Shown piece by piece: positions 15,726 through 23,458 of a stretch of 64,000 nucleotides of DNA. Each line of letters starts with the position of its first letter. Within the stretch, counting starts at the first letter, position 1. Origin of the DNA: Streptomyces silvae (GTDB lineage Bacteria; Actinomycetota; Actinomycetes; Streptomycetales; Streptomycetaceae); assembly GCF_016745505.1 (NCBI RefSeq), contig NZ_JAERUC010000138.1, forward strand, positions 27,618 to 91,617, written 5' to 3'. Under the pieces are notes generated by a model that was not told the DNA's origin, made no database searches, and worked only from the letters and a program-made list of their open reading frames with translations. Both the position numbers and the translations under genes were made by a program.

Positions 15726-16883
15726 GTGCGCCGTACGGTTTACAACGAGGACCACGAGGCGTTCCGGGAGACCATCCGCGCCTTCATCGAGGCCGAGGTC
15801 GTCCCCGTCTACGACGAGTGGTTCGCCGCGGGCCAGGCACCGCGCGACTTCTACTACAAGCTCGCCGAGCTGGGCATCTTCGGCATCGAGGTGCCCGAGG
15901 AGTACGGCGGCGCGGGCATCGAGTCCTTCAAGTTCGAAGCGATCCTGTACGAGGAGACCGCCCGCGCGGGCATCTCCTTCGGCGGCTCCGGCGTGCACGT
16001 CCTGCTCTGCCTGCCCTACCTCAAGGCGTACGCCACCGAGGAGCAGAAGAAGCGCTGGCTGCCGGACTTCGTCTCCGGCAGGTCGATGTACGCGATAGCC
16101 ATGACCGAGCCGGGCACCGGTTCGGACCTGGCCGGCATGAAGACGACCGCCAAGCTCTCCGAGGACGGCACGCACTACGTCCTCAACGGCGCCAAGACCT
16201 TCATCACCGGTGGTGTGCACGCCGACAAGGTCATCGTCTGCGCCCGTACGGACTCCCCCAAGGCCGACGACCGCCGCCACGGCATCTCGCTCCTCGTGGT
16301 CGACACCAAGTCCGAGGGCTACTCGGTCGGCCGCAAGCTCGACAAGCTGGGCCTGAAGGTCTCCGACACCGCCGAACTGGCCTTCGTGGACGTCAAGGTG
16401 CCCGTCGAGGACCTGCTGGGCGAGGAGAACAAGGGCTTCTCCTACCTCGGCCAGAACCTCCCGCAGGAGCGCCTGGGCATCGCCGTCGGCGCGTACGCGC
16501 AGGCCGCCGCCGCCGTGCGGTTCGCCCAGCAGTACACGCAGGACCGCACCGTCTTCGGCAAGCCCGTCGCGTCCTTCCAGAACACCAAGTTCGAGCTGGC
16601 CGCCTGCAAGGCCGAGGTCGACGCGGCCGAGGCCGTCTGCGACCGTGCGATCGAGGCGCTGGACGCCGGTGAGCTGACCCCCGCCGAGGCCGCGTCGGCG
16701 AAGCTGTTCTGCACCGAGGTCGCGCACCGCGTGATCGACCGCTGCCTCCAGCTGCACGGCGGCTACGGCTTCATGAACGAGTACCCGATCGCCCGTCTCT
16801 ACACGGACAACCGGGTCAACCGCATCTACGGCGGCACCAGCGAGGTCATGAAGTCGATCATCGCCAAGTCCATGGGGCTCTGA
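15726..16883 (+). CDS. acyl-CoA dehydrogenase
   Basis: 385-residue FAD-dependent acyl-CoA dehydrogenase. The order is helical N-terminal domain, beta-barrel middle domain (about 120-230, with YAIAMTEPGTGSDLAGMKT contacting FAD and substrate), and C-terminal four-helix domain. The signature QLHGGYGFMNEYPIARLYTDNR lies near 340-362 and the enzyme ends with the expected GGTSEVMKSIIAKS. GTG start with AGGAGG seven bases upstream. It heads a possible unit with the thioesterase gene 21 bases on. Substrate chain length cannot be read from sequence. Confidence 0.93.
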   Translation: MRRTVYNEDHEAFRETIRAFIEAEVVPVYDEWFAAGQAPRDFYYKLAELGIFGIEVPEEYGGAGIESFKFEAILYEETARAGISFGGSGVHVLLCLPYLKAYATEEQKKRWLPDFVSGRSMYAIAMTEPGTGSDLAGMKTTAKLSEDGTHYVLNGAKTFITGGVHADKVIVCARTDSPKADDRRHGISLLVVDTKSEGYSVGRKLDKLGLKVSDTAELAFVDVKVPVEDLLGEENKGFSYLGQNLPQERLGIAVGAYAQAAAAVRFAQQYTQDRTVFGKPVASFQNTKFELAACKAEVDAAEAVCDRAIEALDAGELTPAEAASAKLFCTEVAHRVIDRCLQLHGGYGFMNEYPIARLYTDNRVNRIYGGTSEVMKSIIAKSMGL

Positions 16884-16904
16884 GAGCGGCTACGTTTCTC
16901 TCCC

Positions 16905-17780
16905 ATGAGCGCAGCACTTGACTCCCTGCTCGATCTGCTCGACCTGGAGCGGATCGAGCAGGACATCTTCCGGGGCACGAGCCGTTCCGCGGTCGTGCCC
17001 CGTGTCTTCGGCGGCCAGGTCGCGGCCCAGGCCCTGGTCGCCGCCGGGCGTACGGTCCCCGAGGACCGGGGCGCCCACTCCCTGCACGCGTACTTCCTGC
17101 GCCCCGGGGACCCGGGCGCTCCGATCGTCTACAGCGTGGACCGGATCCGCGACGGGCGGTCCTTCACCACCCGCCGGGTCGTCGCCGTCCAGCACGGCAA
17201 GCCGATCTTCCACCTCTCGGCGTCGTTCCAGGTGCACGAGGAGGGCATGGACCACCAGGCGGTCATGCCGCGGTCGCCCGACCCGGAGACCCTGCCGACG
17301 GCCGCGGAGATGCTGCCCCGGTACGCGGACCGTTTCGCGGACCCGCGCATGGTGGACCGGCTGCTGGAGGCACGGGCCGCGGTCGATCTGCGGTACGTCG
17401 ACGCGCCGCCGTTCGCCACGGCCGGCGAGCCGCGCGAGCCGCGCTCCCAGGTCTGGTTCCGGACGCACGGCAAGCTGGCGGACGACCCGCTGCTGCACGT
17501 CTGCATGGCGACGTACGTCTCCGACATGACGCTGCTCGACTCGGTGCTGCTCGCCCACGGGCGCGGCGGCTGGGCGATCGGTGACGTGGTGGGCGCCAGC
17601 CTGGACCACGCGATGTGGTTCCACCGCCCCTTCCGGGCGGACGAGTGGCTGCTGTACGACCAGGAGTCGCCCTCGGCGTCCGGCGGGCGCGGTCTCGGCC
17701 AGGCCAGGATCTGGACGGCGGACGGGAAGCTGGCCATCACGGTCATCCAGGAGGGCCTGGTCCGCGTCCCGAGGGACTGA
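16905..17780 (+). CDS. tesB: acyl-CoA thioesterase II
   Basis: 291-residue double-hotdog thioesterase of the TesB family, which hydrolyses medium- and long-chain acyl-CoA. Both hotdog repeats are present: the first contains FGGQVAAQALVAAGRTV near residues 36-52, the second DHAMWFHRPFRADEWLLYDQ near 230. Length equals typical bacterial TesB. It follows the acyl-CoA dehydrogenase by 21 bases, suggesting joint expression in acyl-CoA metabolism. Confidence 0.92.
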   Translation: MSAALDSLLDLLDLERIEQDIFRGTSRSAVVPRVFGGQVAAQALVAAGRTVPEDRGAHSLHAYFLRPGDPGAPIVYSVDRIRDGRSFTTRRVVAVQHGKPIFHLSASFQVHEEGMDHQAVMPRSPDPETLPTAAEMLPRYADRFADPRMVDRLLEARAAVDLRYVDAPPFATAGEPREPRSQVWFRTHGKLADDPLLHVCMATYVSDMTLLDSVLLAHGRGGWAIGDVVGASLDHAMWFHRPFRADEWLLYDQESPSASGGRGLGQARIWTADGKLAITVIQEGLVRVPRD

Positions 17781-17809
17781 AGCCGCACCTTCGGGACATA
17801 CTGCCCGTC

Positions 17810-18790
17810 ATGAGTGACGCCACGAGTGACGCCAGCAGTGCCGAGCAGAGCGGTGGCGGGTCCACGGTCACCGTCGTCGTCGCGGCGGCCGCCAACCTCG
17901 GTATCGCGCTGGCGAAGCTGGTGGCGGGGCTGATCAGCGGGTCGAGCGCGATGCTGTCCGAGGCCGCGCACTCGGTCGCCGACACCGTCACCGAGGTCAT
18001 GCTCCTCACCGCGCTCAAGCGCAGCGAGAAGCCGGCCGACGAGGACCATCCGCTGGGCTACGGCCCCGAGCGGTACATCTGGGCGATGCTCGCCGCCGTC
18101 GCGACGTTCGTCGGCGGTGCGGTGTTCTCCCTGTACGACGGCATCCACACCCTGCTGCAGGGCGAGGAGCTCGGCGATCCGCTCGTCTCGTACCTCGTGC
18201 TCGCGGTCGCCTTCCTGCTGGAGGGCTTCTCGCTGCGCACGGGCGTCCGGCAGGTGCGCGGTGAGGCCGCGCGGCTGCGGATGCCCGCGCCGCGCTATCT
18301 GCGCCGCACCCCCGACACGGCGGTCAAGGCCGTGGTGATGGAGGACTCCGCCGCCCTGGCCGGGCTGCTGCTGGCGGCCGGCGGCCTTCTCGGCGGGCAG
18401 CTCTCGGGCTCCGGGGTCTGGGACGGCATCGCCTCGATCCTCATCGGCGTACTGCTGGTGTACGTGGCGTGGGTGCTGTGCCGGTCCAACGCCCAGCTGC
18501 TGATCGGCCGGCCGCTCCCCGCCGACATGCGGGCCGGGGTGCGCGAGGAGCTGCTGTCCGTGCCGCACATCGTCGAGGTGGTGGAGCTGACCACGCTGAT
18601 CCAGGGCCCCTCGGAGCTGCTGGTCGCCGCGAAGATCGACTTCCGGGACGCGGCGACGGCCGCGCAGATCGAGTGGGCGTGCGAGGAGGCGGAGCAGCAG
18701 CTGCGGGAGCGCTATCCGTCGATCCAGCGGGTGTACCTGGACCCCACCCCGGGGCGCGCGCAGCGGCTCGCGGCGCGCTCCGGCGGCTGA
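17810..18790 (+). CDS. cation diffusion facilitator family transporter
   Basis: 326-residue CDF efflux protein. Six membrane segments fill residues about 20-230, and a cytoplasmic domain of about 80 residues ends the protein. The family metal site is visible in helix 2 as the histidine/aspartate pattern AAHSVADTVTE, with a partner in helix 5 (VVMEDSAALAGL). Typical exports are Zn, Fe, Mn or Cd; here the exact metal is unknown. The ATG at 17810 lies 29 bases after tesB; frames upstream of it are antisense-like. Confidence 0.9.
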   Translation: MSDATSDASSAEQSGGGSTVTVVVAAAANLGIALAKLVAGLISGSSAMLSEAAHSVADTVTEVMLLTALKRSEKPADEDHPLGYGPERYIWAMLAAVATFVGGAVFSLYDGIHTLLQGEELGDPLVSYLVLAVAFLLEGFSLRTGVRQVRGEAARLRMPAPRYLRRTPDTAVKAVVMEDSAALAGLLLAAGGLLGGQLSGSGVWDGIASILIGVLLVYVAWVLCRSNAQLLIGRPLPADMRAGVREELLSVPHIVEVVELTTLIQGPSELLVAAKIDFRDAATAAQIEWACEEAEQQLRERYPSIQRVYLDPTPGRAQRLAARSGG

Positions 18791-18914
18791 GGGAGGCACC
18801 GGGGCACGCGCCGTCGCGCACCGGAATGCGGGAGTACGTCGAGAGGTGGGGTCCGCGCTCCCGCGAAGGGGTAGGACCCTGCCGATCTTTCCCCCTCACC
18901 GAGGAGTACCGGCC

Positions 18915-20162
18915 GTGTCCCAGCCTCCCGCCCCCCTCGTCCTCGACCCCGCCGCCCACGACGCGGACGCGGAGCACGAGCTGTTACGCGCCCAGGGCCC
19001 CGCGGTCCTTATCGACATCCTGGGCGTGGAGGCCTGGTCGGTCTCCGATCCCGCCCTCCTGAAGGAGCTCCTGACCAGCCCGGACGTCTCCAAGGACGCC
19101 CGGCAGCACTGGCCGGGCTTCGAGGAGGCGGTCCGCTCGTGGCCGCTGGCCCTGTGGATCGCCGCCACGAACATGTTCACCGCGTACGGAGGCGAGCACC
19201 GCCGCCTGCGCCGCATCGTCGCCCCGGCGTTCAGCGCCCGGCGCATCGCCGCGCTGAGGCCGACCGTCGAGGGCATCGTGGAGCAGCTGCTCGACGGCCT
19301 GGAGAGCACCACACCCCGGGGTGAAGTGGCGGACCTGCGCGACCGGTTGGCGTACCCGCTGCCCATCACGGTGATCGGGCGCCTCCTGGGCGTCTCCGAC
19401 GAACGGGCCGACGACTTCCGCGCGGTCGTCAACGACGTGTTCTCCACGACGCTGACCCCCGAGGAGGCCGCCGCCAACACGGCGGAGCTGTACGGGATGC
19501 TCGACGCCCTCATCGCCGCCAAGCGGGCCGAGCCGGGCGATGACGTGGCCTCGGTGCTGATCTCCCTGGGCGAGGCGGGCGCCGGCGGGGGCGAGGCGGG
19601 CGCCGACGGGGAGGGGCTGACCGAGGAGGAGCTGCGGGACACGCTGCTCCTGATGATCAACGCCGGCTACGAGACCACGGTCAACCTGATCGACCAGGCC
19701 GTCACGCTCCTGCTGACCGACCCCGCCGAGCTCGCCCATGTCCGTGCGGGCCGTGCGTCGTGGCAGGACGTCGTGGAGGAGACGCTCCGCCACTCGCCCC
19801 CGGTCAAACACCTGCCCCTGCGGTACGCCGTCGCGGACGTCCCGCTGCCCGACGGGCGGACCATCGCCAAGGGCGAGGCGATCCTGGCCTCGTACGCGGC
19901 CGCCAACCGCCACCCCGGCTGGCACGACGATCCGCATGTCTTCGACGTCACCCGGATCACCAAGGAGCACCTCGCCTTCGGGCACGGGATCCACTTCTGC
20001 CTGGGCGCCGCGCTGGCCCGGATGGAGGCGGAGATCGCGCTGAGCGCCTTCTTCGCGCGGTTCCCCGACGCCGAGATCGCTCCCGGAGCGGGGGACATGG
20101 GACCGGTGGCCTCGCTGATCAGCAACGGCCACCGGTCGCTGCCCGTACGCCTGCGGCCCTGA
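18915..20162 (+). CDS. cytochrome P450
   Basis: 415-residue soluble bacterial P450. The heme-binding loop is AFGHGIHFCLG with the thiolate ligand Cys362, the I-helix oxygen-activation motif is NAGYETT (249-255), and the K-helix ExxR is Glu289/Arg292. The GTG start has GAGGAG eight bases upstream. Codon 24 is TTA, the rare leucine codon read only by the bldA tRNA in Streptomyces, so translation should be developmentally gated. No ferredoxin or reductase gene is adjacent. The substrate is unknown; subfamily cannot be fixed without alignment. Confidence 0.93.
   Translation: MSQPPAPLVLDPAAHDADAEHELLRAQGPAVLIDILGVEAWSVSDPALLKELLTSPDVSKDARQHWPGFEEAVRSWPLALWIAATNMFTAYGGEHRRLRRIVAPAFSARRIAALRPTVEGIVEQLLDGLESTTPRGEVADLRDRLAYPLPITVIGRLLGVSDERADDFRAVVNDVFSTTLTPEEAAANTAELYGMLDALIAAKRAEPGDDVASVLISLGEAGAGGGEAGADGEGLTEEELRDTLLLMINAGYETTVNLIDQAVTLLLTDPAELAHVRAGRASWQDVVEETLRHSPPVKHLPLRYAVADVPLPDGRTIAKGEAILASYAAANRHPGWHDDPHVFDVTRITKEHLAFGHGIHFCLGAALARMEAEIALSAFFARFPDAEIAPGAGDMGPVASLISNGHRSLPVRLRP
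18984..18986 (+). promoter_or_regulatory. TTA (bldA-dependent) codon in the P450 gene
   Basis: In-frame TTA leucine codon at position 24 of the cytochrome P450. TTA is almost absent elsewhere in the coding genes of this window; only adpA has another. In Streptomyces such codons make expression depend on the bldA-encoded tRNA. Confidence 0.85.
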
Positions 20163-20213
20163 GCCTCCCGGCGGCCGGGCACGGGGCCCAACCCGTGAGG
20201 AGCGGGCGGCGCC

Positions 20214-21011
20214 CTACGCCCGGTCGGCGGAGGGGAGCAGTCCGGCCGCGTCCAGCAGGTACTCGGTCATCGGGTCGTAGTAGCGCGGGTCGGCGACGTG
20301 GTCGTCCAGCGGCACGGTGACCTGGAGGGTGCCCTCCGCCTCGCCCAGGAACAGCGCGGGGTCGTTGCAGTCCGCGTAACCGATCGAGTCGATCCCGCGC
20401 TGCCCGGCGCAGCCCGCCCAGCCGTGGTCGGCCACGACGAGGTCGGGCTGCGGCCGGCCCTCGCGCTCCAGGCCGTCCAGGATGGCGGCCATCGGGACCG
20501 GTGAGTGGGTGTGCCAGAGGGTCGCGCCGCGCTCCAGCACGGCGACGTCGGCGAACTGGAAGACCATGCCCTCGTCCGCCATCAGGCCGCCGGGGATCGT
20601 GACGATCTCGCATCCGGCGGCCCGCAGCGCGTCCGCCGTCCGCCGGTGCACGTCGAGCAGCCCGCCGGGGTGCCCGGTCGCGAGCAGCACCCGCTCCCCG
20701 CCGGCCGCCGCCTTGCGCAGCCGTGCGGCCATCCGGTCGAGGGCGTCGACCGTCAGCTCCGGGTCGATGGTGTCCTGGCCCTGCCGGTGCTCCGGGTCGT
20801 CGTTGACGCCGCATCTCTCGGCCATCACGGCGAGGACGTCCTGCTCGTCGGTCCAGCGGTCGCCGAGCTCCAGCCCCAGCCAGAAGTGGCGGTTGCCGTT
20901 GGCGAGCTGGCGGTAGTGGGAGAGGTTGTTGTCGCGTGGGGTGGCGACGTCGCCCGCGATGCGTGTGCGGACGAGGTGCTCGACGAGGGCGGCGCGGCTG
21001 GGTATCGGCAT
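20214..21011 (-). CDS. conserved phosphatase-like protein
   Basis: 265-residue soluble protein recognised only as a conserved Streptomyces protein often labelled phosphatase. Visible features are an N-terminal DNNLSHYRQLANGNRHFWLGLE segment, a LLATGHPGGLLDVH loop near 116-130, an ADHGWAGCAG motif near 195-205, and GYADCNDPALFLGEAEG. The His, Asp and Cys clusters could form an active site but I cannot match them to a defined phosphatase class. The start is the ATG of MPIPS; the nine-residue extension upstream is arginine-rich. It is convergent with the P450 gene. Confidence 0.7.
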   Translation of the reverse strand: MPIPSRAALVEHLVRTRIAGDVATPRDNNLSHYRQLANGNRHFWLGLELGDRWTDEQDVLAVMAERCGVNDDPEHRQGQDTIDPELTVDALDRMAARLRKAAAGGERVLLATGHPGGLLDVHRRTADALRAAGCEIVTIPGGLMADEGMVFQFADVAVLERGATLWHTHSPVPMAAILDGLEREGRPQPDLVVADHGWAGCAGQRGIDSIGYADCNDPALFLGEAEGTLQVTVPLDDHVADPRYYDPMTEYLLDAAGLLPSADRA

Positions 21012-21104
21012 GCACCCATTGTGCCGTCGGCGGCGCACTGTGTGCCTGGTGTCTCGTACGGCGGTATTTCCCCGGCCGGGAAGGCGCCCGGCCGGACCCC
21101 GGAT

Positions 21105-21719
21105 CTACGAGGCCGCCGCCGCGAAGGCGCCCCTGGCCAGCCGGTGCAGCAGGGCGGCCGTGGCCGTGCGGTCCGGGAGCGCCTCGGGGCGGGTGAGGTG
21201 GGGGGTGGAGTTCAGCAGGCCGAAGACCGCGTGGACGGTGACCCGGGCCTCGCTCTCCGGGAGGGACGGGTAGAGGGCGCGTACGGCCTCGACCCAGACC
21301 TCCACGTACTGCCGCTGGAGCTGGCGCACGCGCTTGCGGTCGGTGTCGCGCAGGCGGTCCAGCTCGCGGTCGTGGAGGGTGATCAGGGGCCGGTCGTCCA
21401 GGGCGAAGTCGATGTGGCCCGCGATGAGGGCGTCCAGGAGCGCGTCCGGGGAGCCGCCCCGGGAGGCGCCGCCCTCGGTGACGCGCAGCTTCCCGCCGGC
21501 CAGCAGACGCTCGCTGATGCCGACGAGCAGCTCGGCGAGCATCGCGTCCTTGCCGGGGAAGTGACGGTAGAGGCCGGGGCCGCTGATACCGACCGCCGCC
21601 CCTATCTCGTCGACCCCGACACCGTGGAAGCCGCGCTCGGCGAAGAGGCGGGCGGCCTCCCGGAGGATCTGCTCGCGGCGGGTGGGAGCCGCGACACGTG
21701 CGGCGGCATGAGTGCTCAT
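21105..21719 (-). CDS. TetR-family transcriptional regulator of the leucine catabolic operon
   Basis: 204-residue TetR repressor. An N-terminal helix-turn-helix (about residues 14-62, FAERGFHGVGVDEIGAAVGISGPGLYRHF) is followed by a helical ligand-binding domain. It is transcribed divergently from the acyl-CoA carboxylase gene, and two copies of a 16-bp palindromic box lie in the 109-base gap. It probably represses the carboxylase/HMG-CoA lyase/dehydrogenase operon and itself, with an acyl-CoA intermediate of leucine breakdown as effector (inference). Confidence 0.9.
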   Translation of the reverse strand: MSTHAAARVAAPTRREQILREAARLFAERGFHGVGVDEIGAAVGISGPGLYRHFPGKDAMLAELLVGISERLLAGGKLRVTEGGASRGGSPDALLDALIAGHIDFALDDRPLITLHDRELDRLRDTDRKRVRQLQRQYVEVWVEAVRALYPSLPESEARVTVHAVFGLLNSTPHLTRPEALPDRTATAALLHRLARGAFAAAAS

Positions 21720-21742
21720 GGGGATTCATTCTAGACAGGCGG

Positions 21743-21758
21743 GTTAGCGCTCGTTAAC
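21743..21758. promoter_or_regulatory. TetR operator copy 1
   Basis: GTTAGCGCTCGTTAAC, an imperfect palindrome between the divergent TetR and carboxylase genes. A second close copy lies 29 bases away; 14 of 16 positions agree between the two. Repetition, symmetry and location make operator function likely. Confidence 0.7.
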
Positions 21759-21771
21759 CTGAGCGCAATGC

Positions 21772-21787
21772 GTTAACGCTCATTAAC
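21772..21787. promoter_or_regulatory. TetR operator copy 2
   Basis: GTTAACGCTCATTAAC, with GTTAA/TTAAC arms, 41 bases before the carboxyltransferase start. It is the better palindrome of the pair and presumably covers the carboxylase promoter. Confidence 0.7.
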
Positions 21788-21828
21788 TCTGATCGACTAC
21801 TGCGGTACGGGCAAGGGGGCTCGACAGG

Positions 21829-23445
21829 ATGCAGCAGGCACCGGTCCTGGTGAGCGCGGCCGATCCCGCCTCGGAGGCCTGGCAGGCCAACGAGGCGGCG
21901 CATCACGCGCTCGCCGAGGAGCTGCGCACGCGGCTCGCCACGGCACGGCTCGGCGGGGGTGAGAAGGCCCGCGCCCGGCATGTGGCGCGCGGCAAGCTGC
22001 TGCCCCGGGAGCGGGTGGACACGCTGCTCGACCCGGGCTCGCCGTTCCTGGAGCTCGCGCCGCTCGCGGCGGAGGGGCTGTACGGGGGCGCGGCGCCGGC
22101 CGCCGGGGTGATCGCCGGGATCGGCCGGGTCAGCGGCCGGGAGTGCGTGATCGTCGCCAACGACGCGACCGTCAAGGGCGGCACGTACTACCCGATGACG
22201 GTGAAGAAGCACCTCCGCGCCCAGGAGGTGGCCCTGGAGAACCGGCTCCCCTGCCTGTACCTGGTGGACTCGGGCGGCGCGTTCCTCCCGATGCAGGACG
22301 AGGTCTTCCCCGACCGGGACCACTTCGGCCGGATCTTCTACAACCAGGCCCGGATGTCCGGCGCGGGCATCCCGCAGATCGCGGCGGTGCTGGGTTCCTG
22401 CACGGCCGGCGGGGCGTACGTCCCGGCGATGAGCGACGAGGCCGTCATCGTCCGGAACCAGGGCACGATCTTCCTGGGCGGTCCGCCGCTCGTGAAGGCG
22501 GCCACCGGCGAGGTCGTGACGGCGGAGGAGCTGGGCGGCGGCGAGGTCCACTCCCGTACGTCCGGGGTCACCGACCACCTCGCCGAGGACGTCGCGCACG
22601 CGCTGCGGATCGTGCGGAACATCGTCGCGACGCTCCCTGAGCGCGCACCGCTGCCCTGGACCGTCGAGCCCGTCGAGGAGCCGAAGGCGGACCCCTTCGG
22701 GCTGTACGGGGCGGTGCCGGTCGACTCGCGTACGCCCTACGACGTGCGGGAGGTCATCGCCCGGGTGGTGGACGGCTCGCGCTTCCAGGAGTTCAAGGCG
22801 GAGTACGGCCAGACGCTGATCACCGGCTTCGCCCGGATCCACGGCCACCCCGTGGGCATCGTCGCCAACAACGGCATCCTGTTCTCGGAGTCCGCCCAGA
22901 AGGGCGCCCACTTCATCGAGCTGTGCGACCAGCGCGGCATCCCGCTGGTGTTCCTCCAGAACATCTCCGGCTTCATGGTCGGCCGGGACTACGAGGCCGG
23001 GGGCATCGCCAAGCACGGCGCCAAGATGGTCACGGCCGTGGCGTGCACCAGGGTCCCGAAGCTCACGGTCGTGGTCGGCGGGTCGTACGGCGCGGGGAAC
23101 TACTCCATGTGCGGCCGGGCGTACGGGCCGCGCTTCCTGTGGATGTGGCCCAACGCCAAGATCTCGGTCATGGGCGGCGAGCAGGCCGCCTCCGTGCTGG
23201 CCACCGTCAAGCGCGACCAGATCGAGGGGCGCGGCGAGGAGTGGCCCGCCGAGGACGAGGAGGCCTTCAAGGATCCGGTCCGCGCGCAGTACGAGCAGCA
23301 GGGCAACGCCTACTACGCCACCGCCCGGCTCTGGGACGACGGTGTGATCGACCCCATGGAGACCCGGCAGGTGCTGGGGCTCGCCCTGACCGCGTGTGCC
23401 AACGCCCCGCTGGGCGACCCCCAGTTCGGCGTCTTCCGGATGTGA
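21829..23445 (+). CDS. acyl-CoA carboxylase carboxyltransferase (beta) subunit, methylcrotonyl-CoA type
   Basis: 538-residue biotin-dependent carboxyltransferase with two crotonase-fold halves. The N-terminal half contains YLVDSGGAFLPMQDEVFPDRDHFGRIF, a segment typical of methylcrotonyl-CoA carboxylase beta rather than propionyl-CoA enzymes. The C-terminal half carries the FLQNISGFMVGRDYE and VVGGSYGAGNYSMCGRAY acyl-CoA loops. It pairs with the biotin carboxylase 13 bases downstream and should carboxylate 3-methylcrotonyl-CoA in leucine breakdown. The following HMG-CoA lyase and isovaleryl-CoA dehydrogenase support that assignment. Confidence 0.92.
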   Translation: MQQAPVLVSAADPASEAWQANEAAHHALAEELRTRLATARLGGGEKARARHVARGKLLPRERVDTLLDPGSPFLELAPLAAEGLYGGAAPAAGVIAGIGRVSGRECVIVANDATVKGGTYYPMTVKKHLRAQEVALENRLPCLYLVDSGGAFLPMQDEVFPDRDHFGRIFYNQARMSGAGIPQIAAVLGSCTAGGAYVPAMSDEAVIVRNQGTIFLGGPPLVKAATGEVVTAEELGGGEVHSRTSGVTDHLAEDVAHALRIVRNIVATLPERAPLPWTVEPVEEPKADPFGLYGAVPVDSRTPYDVREVIARVVDGSRFQEFKAEYGQTLITGFARIHGHPVGIVANNGILFSESAQKGAHFIELCDQRGIPLVFLQNISGFMVGRDYEAGGIAKHGAKMVTAVACTRVPKLTVVVGGSYGAGNYSMCGRAYGPRFLWMWPNAKISVMGGEQAASVLATVKRDQIEGRGEEWPAEDEEAFKDPVRAQYEQQGNAYYATARLWDDGVIDPMETRQVLGLALTACANAPLGDPQFGVFRM

Positions 23446-23458
23446 TGTGAGGACTTCC

